A DNA stretch of 64,000 nucleotides, taken from the NCBI GenBank assembly GCA_019459145.1, contig JAIBEK010000027.1:147008-211007 (forward strand), read 5' to 3'. The position numbers were made by a program, and so were the translations under genes. Under the pieces are notes generated by a model, which saw only the letters and a list, made by a program, of their open reading frames with translations, had not been told where the DNA came from and ran no database searches. Positions 1 to 8,149 of the stretch are shown here, one piece after another. Positions within the stretch are counted from its first letter, which is position 1. Every line of letters begins with the position of its first letter. Source of the DNA: Arenimonas sp. Lineage in GTDB: Bacteria; Pseudomonadota; Alphaproteobacteria; Rhizobiales; Rhizobiaceae.

Positions 1-681
1 GTTATAGTCAACACCGCCAAGCTCGCCGACCGGCAATACTGGGACAAGGCGGAAGATCGCCTCCTGTGGGATCCCGGCGTCAAGACACCGGTCGGCCTGA
101 TCGTCCATGGCCTGCGAGAGGTGAACAAGGCGCTCAAGGAAGGACAATACTTCTTCACCGACATCCGCCGCGACGGTATCGTCCTGCACGAGATCGATGA
201 CGAACCGCTGGCAGAACCGAAACATCTGACTGCATGGGAAACATTCAAGGCAGCAACCCAACATTTTGAGAAGCGCTTTTCAGATGTAGATGACTTCAAC
301 GCAGCGGCATCCTTCCTCTCGGCCAAAGGAAACATGCGTCTCGCCGCCTTCCAGCTCCATCAAGCGATTGAGGTTGCCTATTCAGTGTTCTTGCTCGTCC
401 ACACCAACTACAGTCCGCCATCGCACAACCTCAAGTTCCTGCGCGGTCTCGCAGAGGATATCGATCGTCGCCTGGTCGAGGTGTGGCCGCGCGACCAGCA
501 TCGCTTTGCGGCCTGGTACAACATCCTCAATGAGGCATATGTGAAAGCGCGCTACTCGGAGCATTTCGAGATCAGCGATGAAGCGCTCGCCTGGCTGATC
601 GGACGGACAGAGAAGCTGCAATCCACCGTCGAGGCGATATGCAGCGAACGCCTCCTCCAGTTGGAGGCAAAGGTGCGTTAA
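1..681 (+). CDS. Nucleotidyltransferase-HEPN protein, 5' end cut off by the window
   Basis: The frame is open from base 1 without a stop to the TAA at 679-681, so the gene begins outside the window and only the last 226 codons are seen. The first ~50 residues (WDKAEDRLLWDPG...TPVGLIVHGLREVNKAL) resemble the end of a minimal nucleotidyltransferase domain. The rest, from about residue 75, looks like a HEPN domain: all-helical, with a hydrophobic 'AAFQLHQAIEVAYSVFLLVHTNYSPPSHNLKFL' type helix pair. HEPN domains are often RNases or partners of MNT toxins/antitoxins, and fused MNT-HEPN proteins are common in rhizobia. The canonical RX4-6H RNase motif is not clear to me, so activity is uncertain. 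No operon partner follows. Confidence 0.7.
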   Translation, partial: VIVNTAKLADRQYWDKAEDRLLWDPGVKTPVGLIVHGLREVNKALKEGQYFFTDIRRDGIVLHEIDDEPLAEPKHLTAWETFKAATQHFEKRFSDVDDFNAAASFLSAKGNMRLAAFQLHQAIEVAYSVFLLVHTNYSPPSHNLKFLRGLAEDIDRRLVEVWPRDQHRFAAWYNILNEAYVKARYSEHFEISDEALAWLIGRTEKLQSTVEAICSERLLQLEAKVR

Positions 682-1328
682 ACGAAGCTGGCTCCCAAGG
701 GTTCTTGCAATCCGTGCAGTTCAGAAGAGAACACCGGGAGCCGGCGTTCATGCGTTCCCGTTGAAGGGCAATCTCATACTGGTGGCACTTTGCAACCCCG
801 CCTGAGCGACGGGCCGGGTAACGATGGCAAGGGTTACAGACGGCGGGCACACAAGTTTGCGCGGAGATTCGGAAACCGCCACCTTCTCCGCGCGAGGGGC
901 AACGCCCCTTCGCAATCTGACCGGGTCAAATCCGCACCTGTGCGAGATCCGGGGCAGACAATGAAGAGCATCGGAGCTTTCAGCATAGCGCCGACCGCAG
1001 GGCGGGAAAGCGGGAATTCTCGACACGCCAAGGACCGGAAAAAGGTAACCGCAGGAGCCTCAGCATAGCGACCCGAACGGGGAGGCGGGACCGACTACCT
1101 CCGGCCGGGCGTTCCGTGTGGCCGGTCCGCCCGAATTTGGAGGCACCTCCAGGCACCTCTCGGGGATAGGCAAGTGAATAGCCCCCACGGTACTCGCTCC
1201 TTCCATCTTACGTTAGGCTCGCGTTCCCGGATGAAGGTCGAATACCCCGAAAGAATAGGCAGCCCGCTTAATCGCAGATATGATCTCTTCAGATATCACG
1301 GGAGGCGGCCACACGAGCCGGTGATTTT
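682..1328. other. Gene-free, highly structured 0.65-kb stretch
   Basis: No credible gene is seen here; the short open frames on both strands overlap each other and have no recognisable domain. The stretch holds several good stem-loops: arms 688-696/736-744 (GGCTCCC core), 895-900/904-909 (AGGGGC-aac-GCCCCT) and a long GC-rich stem inside about 1084-1132 (CCGGCC/GGCCGG core). A direct repeat, CAGCATAGCG followed by GGCGGGA, occurs at 981-1007 and 1061-1090. It could be a structured RNA, a long leader or a decayed element. The function is unknown. Confidence 0.5.
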
Positions 1329-3215
1329 ATGGGTTTTGCGGATCACGTTAAGGAAATCGAGCGGGTCGGCCAGGGCAACAACACCGGTCGCGACGCCATC
1401 GTCGTGGAATCCTGGCGGCGTTGCCTCGATACCTACCAGCTCGATCCGGCCCAGGCGCGCGAGGCGGTCATCGTTTCGCAGACGCGGCTGCGCGAACATC
1501 GCCAGCAGTCGGAAGACCTCGTACACATCGCCCGCTCCGGACTGGAGCGGCTCTACCGCCAGGTTGCCGAGCAGAACTATGTGCTGCTGCTCTCCGACCG
1601 TGAGGGCGTCACCGTCGAATTTCTCGGCGATCCCTCCTTCAACAACAACCTGCGCAAGGCAGGCCTCTATCTCGGCTCCGAATGGGCCGAGCCTCGCGCC
1701 GGCACCTGCGCCGTGGGCGCCTGCATCGCCACCGGCGAGGCGCTGACCATCCACCAGACCGACCATTTCGACATCACCCATACGCCGCTTTCCTGCACTG
1801 CCGCGCCGATCTACGACACGCAAGGCGCTCTGGCCGCCGTGCTGGACATTTCGCTCCTGAGTTCCCCGATCCTGAAGACCAGCCAGAACATGGCGCGCCA
1901 TCTCGTCTCTTCCACGGTGCGGCGCATCGAGCTCGCCAACCTCATGGCCAACAGTCGCCACGATCTGGTGCTGCGCTTTGCCGGCGCACCGGAGTTCCTC
2001 GACGTCGACCCGGAAGCCGCGATTTCCGTCGACGGCGCCGGCCGCATCACCGGCATGACCCATGGCGGCGCGCGGCTTCTTGCGGCCTCGCGCGGGCTCG
2101 ATTGGCGCAGGCCCGAGCTTCTCATCGCACGACCGGTCACCGACTTCTTCGAAGCTGGGCTCGACGAACTCGCATCCCTCACCCGCGCCAGCCTGCCGCA
2201 GGACCGGCGGATCGCCGTGCGCGACGGGTCGACCCTGTTTGCCCATGCGATCGAGCCGCAGCAGCGCACGTTGAGCGTGCCTGTTGCGCGCCCGTCCCGC
2301 CAACCGCCGGAAATGAGCAGTCTGGGCGGCAAGGTTCCGGCCATCGACGAACTGAGGCGCAAGGTGACGAAACTCGCACCGAGCCGGCTGCCGATCCTCA
2401 TCCAGGGCGAGACCGGGACCGGCAAGGAATACCTGGCCCGCATCGTCCACACCGTGAGCGGACTTTCCGGCCGCTTCGTTGCGGTCAATTGCGCAGCCAT
2501 CCCCGAACAGCTGATCGAGAGCGAATTGTTTGGCCATGCGCCCGGGGCCTTTACCGGCGCGCTCGCCAAGGGGCGCAAAGGGCTGGTGGAGGAGGCGCAG
2601 GGCGGAACCCTGTTCCTCGACGAAATCGGCGATATGCCCCACGCCGCGCAAAGCCGGTTGCTCCGCGTTCTGGCCGAAGGCGAAGTCCTGCCCGTGGGCG
2701 GTTCGGTTCCGCGCAGGGTCGATTTCCGCGTGCTTTCGGCGTCGCATCGGTCGCTGGCCGACATGGTCGCGGCCGGCACGTTCCGCGAAGACCTGTATTA
2801 TCGGCTGAATGCCGCAGTGCTTACGCTTCCGCCGCTTTGCGAGCGCGAGGACATGCCGTGGCTGCTTGAACGGCTGCTCGAAAAGCATGGCACGGAGCGC
2901 CGGCCTCTCAGGCTTTCGAGCGCCGCCAGACTGCTCGTCCTCAATTATCCCTGGCCGGGCAATATCCGCGAGCTGGACAATGCGATCGCCTTTGTCGCAG
3001 CGCTGTGTGACGACGGTCTGGTCCAGGTGGCGGACCTGCCGGACCAGTTGTCGGGCATGACGTCGATCCTCAACGACGACAGCCATCAAGCCGACCTCAG
3101 GGCGGTGCTTACGGCCTGCAAGGGCAACGTATCCGAAGCCGCCCGGCGGCTCGGCATCGATCGCACGACCTTGCATCGCCGCATGAGACGGCTCGGCATA
3201 GACCGTCCGCATTGA
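1329..3215 (+). CDS. AcoR-type sigma-54-dependent transcriptional activator
   Basis: The 628-residue protein has the full layout of an acetoin/alcohol-type enhancer-binding protein. An N-terminal GAF-like sensor region covers about residues 60-230. The AAA+ sigma-54 interaction domain covers about 335-560, with Walker A GETGTGKE near 360, the sigma-54 contact motif GAFTGA near 407 and Walker B LFLDEIGDMP near 430. A Fis-type helix-turn-helix lies at the C-terminus (NVSEAARRLGIDRTTLHRR). It is expected to bind upstream activator sites as an oligomer and drive a sigma-54 promoter. Such sites and a promoter lie directly downstream, before the dehydrogenase gene on the same strand. The inducer is probably a ketone, diol or alcohol, inferred only from its neighbours. 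The start is the first ATG of the open frame; its ribosome site is weak. Confidence 0.93.
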   Translation: MGFADHVKEIERVGQGNNTGRDAIVVESWRRCLDTYQLDPAQAREAVIVSQTRLREHRQQSEDLVHIARSGLERLYRQVAEQNYVLLLSDREGVTVEFLGDPSFNNNLRKAGLYLGSEWAEPRAGTCAVGACIATGEALTIHQTDHFDITHTPLSCTAAPIYDTQGALAAVLDISLLSSPILKTSQNMARHLVSSTVRRIELANLMANSRHDLVLRFAGAPEFLDVDPEAAISVDGAGRITGMTHGGARLLAASRGLDWRRPELLIARPVTDFFEAGLDELASLTRASLPQDRRIAVRDGSTLFAHAIEPQQRTLSVPVARPSRQPPEMSSLGGKVPAIDELRRKVTKLAPSRLPILIQGETGTGKEYLARIVHTVSGLSGRFVAVNCAAIPEQLIESELFGHAPGAFTGALAKGRKGLVEEAQGGTLFLDEIGDMPHAAQSRLLRVLAEGEVLPVGGSVPRRVDFRVLSASHRSLADMVAAGTFREDLYYRLNAAVLTLPPLCEREDMPWLLERLLEKHGTERRPLRLSSAARLLVLNYPWPGNIRELDNAIAFVAALCDDGLVQVADLPDQLSGMTSILNDDSHQADLRAVLTACKGNVSEAARRLGIDRTTLHRRMRRLGIDRPH

Positions 3216-3264
3216 GCGCCACACTGCGGCATCCGCCGCACCTGTTGCGCCACAGCTGTGGCAT
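3216..3264. promoter_or_regulatory. Tandem upstream activator sites (predicted enhancer)
   Basis: Two related dyads lie between the activator gene and the sigma-54 promoter. One is GCGCCACACTGCGGCAT at 3216-3232. The other is GCGCCACAGCTGTGGCAT at 3247-3264, whose core GCCACAGCTGTGGC (3249-3262) is a perfect palindrome. Their centres are about 31 bp apart, near three helical turns, and they sit roughly 65-110 bp upstream of the -24 element. That spacing suits an AcoR-type enhancer-binding protein. The assignment to the regulator encoded next door is inference. Confidence 0.7.
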
Positions 3265-3325
3265 GTGACGGCGCCCCCGGCGCCAAAAGCCCAAGCATTT
3301 CAGTCTTCGCCCCGGCGCGCACCGA

Positions 3326-3341
3326 TGGCATGGGCATTGCT
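3326..3341 (+). promoter_or_regulatory. Sigma-54 (-24/-12) promoter
   Basis: TGGCATGGGCATTGCT matches the sigma-54 consensus TGGCAC-N5-TTGCW at all positions but one. The invariant GG (3327-3328) and GC (3339-3340) are separated by exactly 10 bp. Transcription should start near 3352, about 26 bp before the dehydrogenase ATG and its AGGAGG-like ribosome site (3369-3374). Confidence 0.85.
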
Positions 3342-3377
3342 CCTCTCCTGCTGTCAAACGCAGCCAATGGAGGAAAC

Positions 3378-4451
3378 ATGCGCGCACTCAGATTTCACGC
3401 AGCCAAGGACTTGCGGCTCGACGACATCCCCGAGCCGAAGCAGCCGGGGACGGGACAGGTTCTTGTGCGCAACCGCTTCGTCGGCATCTGCGGAACGGAT
3501 CTTCACGAATACAGCTACGGCCCGATCTTCATTCCCAAGGAGCCGCATCCCTTCACAGGCGCGCATGGCCCGCAGGTGCTCGGCCATGAATTCGGCGGCG
3601 TCGTCGAAGCCGTTGGCGATGGCGTGACATCCGTTGCCGTCGGCGACCGCGTCTCGATCCAGCCGCTCGTCATGCCGCGCTCCGGCGACTACTTCGCCGA
3701 TCGCGGTCTTTTCCATCTGAGCACGCAGCTGGCGCTGGTGGGACTGAGCTGGGATGGCGGCGGCATGGCGGAAGCCGCCATGGTCAACGATTATAATGTC
3801 CAGAAGATTCCGGACGAGATGACCGACGAGGAGGCCGCACTCGTCGAACCGACGGCGGTTGCCGTCTATGCCTGCGACCGCGGCGGCGTGACCGCCGGCA
3901 ACAGCGTTCTCGTCACCGGCGCCGGGCCGATCGGCATGCTGACCCTGCTCGCCGCACACGCGGCCGGTGCCGCCCAGCTCTTCGTCTCCGATCTTAACGA
4001 TGCCCGGCTGGAGCTGGCCAAGAGCGTGCTGCCCGACGTCATCATGATCAACCCGAAGCGCGACAATGTCGGCGATGTCGTCCGCGCGCAGACGGAGGGA
4101 CAGGTCGGTTGCGACGTGGCGATCGAATGCGTGGGTAACGAACATGCGCTCAAGGCCTGCCTCGATGCGGTACGCAAACAGGGCGTGGTCGTCCAGACCG
4201 GATTGCACCCGCACGAAAATCCGATCGACTGGTTCCAGGTCACGTTCCGCGACCTCGAGGTCAAGGGCTCCTGGGCCTATCCGACACATTACTGGCCGCG
4301 CGTGATCCGCCTGATCGCCACGGGCCTGCTGCCGGCGACCAAGATCGTCACCAAGCGCATCACGCTCGACACGGCGGTGAAGGAGGGTTTCGATGTCCTG
4401 CTCGATCCGGCCGGCACCCATCTAAAGATCCTGATCGATCTTTCGAAATAA
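3378..4451 (+). CDS. Zinc-dependent 2,3-butanediol dehydrogenase-like alcohol dehydrogenase
   Basis: This 357-residue protein belongs to the medium-chain dehydrogenase/reductase family. The catalytic zinc ligands are visible: the Cys of GICGTDLHEY near residue 37 and the His-Glu of LGHEFGG near 70. A Rossmann NAD(P) site follows (VLVTGAGPIGML near 175). The four cysteines of a structural zinc site are absent, as in the BdhA branch. The probable reaction is interconversion of acetoin/2,3-butanediol or a similar secondary alcohol and ketone. The start at 3378 is chosen because GGAGGAA precedes it and the family N-terminus MRALRFH begins there, although the frame is open further upstream. It is driven by the sigma-54 promoter just upstream and probably shares a transcript with the flavoprotein gene that follows. 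Confidence 0.9.
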   Translation: MRALRFHAAKDLRLDDIPEPKQPGTGQVLVRNRFVGICGTDLHEYSYGPIFIPKEPHPFTGAHGPQVLGHEFGGVVEAVGDGVTSVAVGDRVSIQPLVMPRSGDYFADRGLFHLSTQLALVGLSWDGGGMAEAAMVNDYNVQKIPDEMTDEEAALVEPTAVAVYACDRGGVTAGNSVLVTGAGPIGMLTLLAAHAAGAAQLFVSDLNDARLELAKSVLPDVIMINPKRDNVGDVVRAQTEGQVGCDVAIECVGNEHALKACLDAVRKQGVVVQTGLHPHENPIDWFQVTFRDLEVKGSWAYPTHYWPRVIRLIATGLLPATKIVTKRITLDTAVKEGFDVLLDPAGTHLKILIDLSK

Positions 4452-4570
4452 GCATCTCTGCCTACGCCTGTTCCGGGAGAGGAGCCCGGCTGGCGGAGGC
4501 TTTGACGCTTTCCGGAGCGCCCCATGCGGGCGTTCCATGACCACCCCCAAGCATCCATGGAGGAGAAAAA

Positions 4571-6373
4571 ATGCTTGATATCAGCCCCGGAACCAAGATC
4601 GACACGATGCTCTCAAAGCTCGGGCAGGCGCTGGAAAGCGGCGACATCGACGCCGCCGTCAACCTGTTTCAGGCCGATTGCTACTGGCGCGACCTGGTGA
4701 CATTCACCTGGAACCTGAAGACGCTGGAAGGCCATGAGCAGATCCGCGACATGCTGACCAGCCAGCTTGCCGCCACCAAGCCCTCGGACTTCGTGCAGGA
4801 CACGAAGGAGGCCGCCTCGGAGGCCGACGGCGTCACCGACGGCTGGTTCGAATTCGAGACCGGCGTCGCCCGCGGCTATGGCCATATCCGCCTCAAGGAC
4901 GGCCTGATCTGGACCCTGCTCACCACCATGACGGAGCTGAAGGGCCATGAAGAGCCCAAGGGTTTTCGCCGTCCCATGGGGGCCGAACACGGCCATGACC
5001 GGGATCGCAAGACCTGGAAGGAAAAGCGCGAGATAGAGGCCGCCGAACTCGGTTATTCGGTCCAGCCCGAGGTCGTCATCATCGGCGGCGGCCAGGGCGG
5101 CATCGCGCTCGGCGCGCGCCTTCGCCAGCTCGGCGTGCCGACGATCATTATCGAGAAGAACGAGCGCCCCGGCGACAGCTGGCGCAAGCGCTACAAGTCG
5201 CTCTGCCTGCACGACCCCGTCTGGTACGACCACCTGCCCTACATCCCCTTCCCGGAGAACTGGCCTGTCTTCACGCCCAAGGACAAGGTGGGCGACTGGC
5301 TGGAAATGTATACCAAGGTCATGGAGCTGAACTACTGGGGCTCCACCACGGCCAAGTCGGCGCAGTATGACGAAACGGCCGGCGAATGGACGGTCATTGT
5401 CGAGCGCGATGGCAAGGAAGTGATGCTGCGGCCAAAGCAACTGGTGCTGGCGACTGGCATGTCCGGCAAGGCCAATGTGCCCAAATTCGAAGGCCAGGAA
5501 GTCTTCAAGGGCGAGCAGCAGCATTCCTCGCAGCATCCCGGCCCCGACGCCTATGCCGGCAGACAAGTCGTCGTCATCGGCTCCAACAACTCCGCCCACG
5601 ATATCTGCGCGGCGCTCTGGGAGGCCGGCGCCGATGTCACCATGCTGCAGCGCTCTTCCACCCATATCGTCAAGTCCGACTCGCTGATGGAGATCGGCCT
5701 CGGCGATCTCTATTCCGAGCGGGCGGTGCAGGGCGGCATGACAACGCGCAAGGCCGATCTCATCTTCGCCTCCCTGCCCTACCGGATCATGCATGAGTTC
5801 CAGATCCCGATTTACGACAAGATCCGTGAAAAGGACGCGGACTTCTATGCCGCACTCGAAAAGGCCGGCTTCATGCTCGACTTCGGCGACGACGATTCCG
5901 GCCTCTTCATGAAATATCTGCGCCGTGGATCGGGCTATTACATCGATGTCGGTGCCTGCGATCTGGTCATCGACGGCTCGATCAAGCTGAAGTCCGGTGT
6001 TGACGTGTCCCACCTGACGGAAAACGCTGTTGTGCTCAAGGACGGCACGGAACTGCCCGCAGATCTCGTGGTCTACGCCACCGGCTACGGCTCGATGAAC
6101 GGTTGGGCGGCCGATCTCATCTCGCGCGAGGTAGCCGACAAGGTCGGCAAGTGCTGGGGCCTCGGCTCCAACACAACCAAGGATCCGGGACCCTGGGAAG
6201 GCGAGCAGCGCAACATGTGGAAACCGACGCAGCAGCAAGCGCTGTGGTTCCACGGCGGCAACCTGCACCAGTCGCGCCACTATTCGCAATATCTGTCGCT
6301 CCAGCTAAAGGCCAGGCAGGTGGGCATCGACACGCCGATCTACGGGCTGACCAAGTCACATCACTCGTCGTAA
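4571..6373 (+). CDS. Flavin-containing monooxygenase with N-terminal NTF2-like domain
   Basis: The 600-residue protein joins an N-terminal NTF2/SnoaL-like domain (about residues 10-140) to a class B flavoprotein monooxygenase. The FAD-binding GGGQGG motif lies near residue 175 (VVIIGGGQGGIALGARL). The second, NAD(P)H-binding Rossmann motif lies near 335 (VVVIGSNNSAHDI). An FMO-like FKGEQQHSS stretch precedes it. Such enzymes oxidise ketones or heteroatoms, including Baeyer-Villiger reactions. Next to a secondary-alcohol dehydrogenase and an AcoR-type activator, an alcohol to ketone to ester route is plausible but unproven. GGAGGAGAAAAA precedes the ATG. A strong hairpin follows the stop. Confidence 0.87.
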   Translation: MLDISPGTKIDTMLSKLGQALESGDIDAAVNLFQADCYWRDLVTFTWNLKTLEGHEQIRDMLTSQLAATKPSDFVQDTKEAASEADGVTDGWFEFETGVARGYGHIRLKDGLIWTLLTTMTELKGHEEPKGFRRPMGAEHGHDRDRKTWKEKREIEAAELGYSVQPEVVIIGGGQGGIALGARLRQLGVPTIIIEKNERPGDSWRKRYKSLCLHDPVWYDHLPYIPFPENWPVFTPKDKVGDWLEMYTKVMELNYWGSTTAKSAQYDETAGEWTVIVERDGKEVMLRPKQLVLATGMSGKANVPKFEGQEVFKGEQQHSSQHPGPDAYAGRQVVVIGSNNSAHDICAALWEAGADVTMLQRSSTHIVKSDSLMEIGLGDLYSERAVQGGMTTRKADLIFASLPYRIMHEFQIPIYDKIREKDADFYAALEKAGFMLDFGDDDSGLFMKYLRRGSGYYIDVGACDLVIDGSIKLKSGVDVSHLTENAVVLKDGTELPADLVVYATGYGSMNGWAADLISREVADKVGKCWGLGSNTTKDPGPWEGEQRNMWKPTQQQALWFHGGNLHQSRHYSQYLSLQLKARQVGIDTPIYGLTKSHHSS

Positions 6374-6377
6374 AGCC

Positions 6378-6408
6378 AGAGGGGCGTTGGCTTGGCCAGC
6401 GCCCCTCT
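6378..6408 (+). terminator. Strong hairpin after the monooxygenase gene
   Basis: A 13-bp stem (AGAGGGGCGTTGG / CCAGCGCCCCTCT, one G-U pair) begins 5 bases after the stop codon. There is no run of T after it, so it may act as a weak terminator or as an mRNA 3' end stabiliser. Confidence 0.6.
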
Positions 6409-6772
6409 GCATCACCATTGAGTGTTGGCCTCTGGTCGGCGCGCTCCGACGGCTCCAACCACATAAATGTCAAGAGGTAAGGAGATCTTTCAGGAACAGC
6501 GCTGGAGCGGACTCAATCACAAACCTGCATTCAGCACAGCCGTGACATCTTTCTGTTTTCTTTGACCATTTATCGCCGCCTGATGACGCATCGGAGAACG
6601 CTCCGGCTGCTTGACGGCTGCGACTTCTCCCAGGCATCGTGTAGGTGCTCGCGGTCGGATGCAGCCCGCTCCTTGCCTGGGGAAAAATTCGCCAGGGACA
6701 GCGTCTGGGGCGCGCTAACTCTCGGACGGTCAAGTTTGACGGGATTGCCTGCATTCGATACTCAAGGTGATC
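6409..6772. other. Intergenic stretch, nothing recognised
   Basis: The 364 bp between the monooxygenase hairpin and the transporter gene contain no gene I can support. They presumably hold the transporter promoter, but no clear -35/-10 pair stands out. Confidence 0.4.
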
Positions 6773-7981
6773 ATGACAGTTGGAGTTTCAGCGCCCGCGC
6801 GCTCGAATACCTATTTTATCGTCCTTGTGGTGCTGGGTTGCACGCACCTGCTCAACGACCTTATGCAGTCGCTGATCCCGGCGGCCTATCCGATACTGAG
6901 AGAGGCTTACGCGCTGGACTTCGTTCAGATCGGCCTGATCACCATGACGTTCCAGATTGCAGGATCGGTCCTACAGCCGGTTATCGGCGTCCTGACCGAC
7001 AAGCACCCGGCCCCCTATTCGCCCGTGGTCGGAATGATGTCGACGCTGTCCGGGCTGGTTTGTCTGGCTTATGCGAACAGCTACATCGTCATCCTCGTCG
7101 CCGTCGCGCTGATCGGGATCGGCTCCTCAATCTTTCATCCGGAAGCAACCCGCATGGCGCGTTACGCAGCCGGCGGCCGGCAGGGGCTTGCGCAAGGGCT
7201 GTTTCAGGTGGGCGGACAGGCAGGCGGCGCGCTCGGACCCGTTTTCGCGGCCATCATCATCGTGCCCTTCGGTCAGTCGAGCTTGTCCTGGTTTGCCGTC
7301 GTGGCCTTGCTCGCCATGGCGCTCCTGATGTGGATTGGCTCGAAGCAGAAGGAAATCAGCGCGGCGTTTGCAGCAAGGCAGGCGCGCGCGAAATCCAGAG
7401 AGACGGCAGAGCGCCACGCACCGGTGACGATCGGGATCGCGCTTTTTGTGATGACCTTCCTGATGTTCAGCAAGAATGCCTATGGCGAGAGTTTTCGCTC
7501 GTTCTACACATTCTACCTGATGGAAAAGTTCGACCTCACCATCCCGGCCGCGCAGATGATGCTGTTCATCTTCCTCCTCGCCTCGGCGGCCGGCGCCCTG
7601 ATAGGCGGCATCGTCGGCGACAAGATCGGACGATATCACATCATATGGATTTCGGTGCTCGGCCCCCTTCCGTTGACCTTGATCCTGCCGCATGTCGATC
7701 TGTTCTGGACCGGCGTTCTGAGCGTCCTGATCAACCTCATCATGGCCAGCGCCTTCGCATCGATCCTGATCTACGCCATGGAATTGCTACCGAACCGCAT
7801 CGGCCTGATCGGCGGCCTGTTCTACGGCCTGAATTTTGGACTGGGCGGCATCGCAGCCGCTCTTCTCGGTCTGCTTGCCGATCGCTACGGTGTCGAGATG
7901 GTCTACACCATCTGCTCGTTCCTGCCGCTTGCGGGCCTCTTCGCCTGGTTCCTCCCGAAGCTGGACGATAAAATCGCCTGA
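6773..7981 (+). CDS. MFS exporter of the fosmidomycin-resistance (Fsr) type
   Basis: The protein has about 402 residues and about 12 hydrophobic segments, typical of the major facilitator superfamily. The N-terminal stretch CTHLLNDLMQSLIPAAYPILRE and the loop GVLTDKHPAPYSPVVGM match the Fsr branch, and GSSIFHPEATRMAR in the second half of the N-domain is also characteristic. The expected role is drug/proton antiport at the inner membrane; the true substrate is unknown. An ATG at 6773 with AAGG just upstream is preferred over a GTG two codons earlier. The gene stands alone and converges on hipA. Confidence 0.85.
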   Translation: MTVGVSAPARSNTYFIVLVVLGCTHLLNDLMQSLIPAAYPILREAYALDFVQIGLITMTFQIAGSVLQPVIGVLTDKHPAPYSPVVGMMSTLSGLVCLAYANSYIVILVAVALIGIGSSIFHPEATRMARYAAGGRQGLAQGLFQVGGQAGGALGPVFAAIIIVPFGQSSLSWFAVVALLAMALLMWIGSKQKEISAAFAARQARAKSRETAERHAPVTIGIALFVMTFLMFSKNAYGESFRSFYTFYLMEKFDLTIPAAQMMLFIFLLASAAGALIGGIVGDKIGRYHIIWISVLGPLPLTLILPHVDLFWTGVLSVLINLIMASAFASILIYAMELLPNRIGLIGGLFYGLNFGLGGIAAALLGLLADRYGVEMVYTICSFLPLAGLFAWFLPKLDDKIA

Positions 7982-8149
7982 CGGACATTGTCAGAAAATC
8001 CCGTGCCCTCGGTCAAGCACCGTGTCGTGCAGGAAGTGCCGTCGCTCAGAATCGTTGAGGATACTCTTTGGCAACGGGTTAAGATGCGCCAGGAGAATTG
8101 GCGCACGGGCTAGGACGGAGCTTCGCCGCCACCGCTCGGCCGGACGGCT

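Noticed and set aside
748..1068. Overlapping short frames in the gene-free stretch
   Set aside because: They lie on both strands with no ribosome site and no recognisable protein; the stretch is better explained as structured DNA/RNA.
1296..3224. Long open frame antisense to the sigma-54 activator
   Set aside because: It mirrors the high-GC codon bias of the real gene, shows no domain and lacks a ribosome site.
4613..6289. Long antisense frame opposite the monooxygenase
   Set aside because: A shadow of the real gene; low-complexity composition without motifs.
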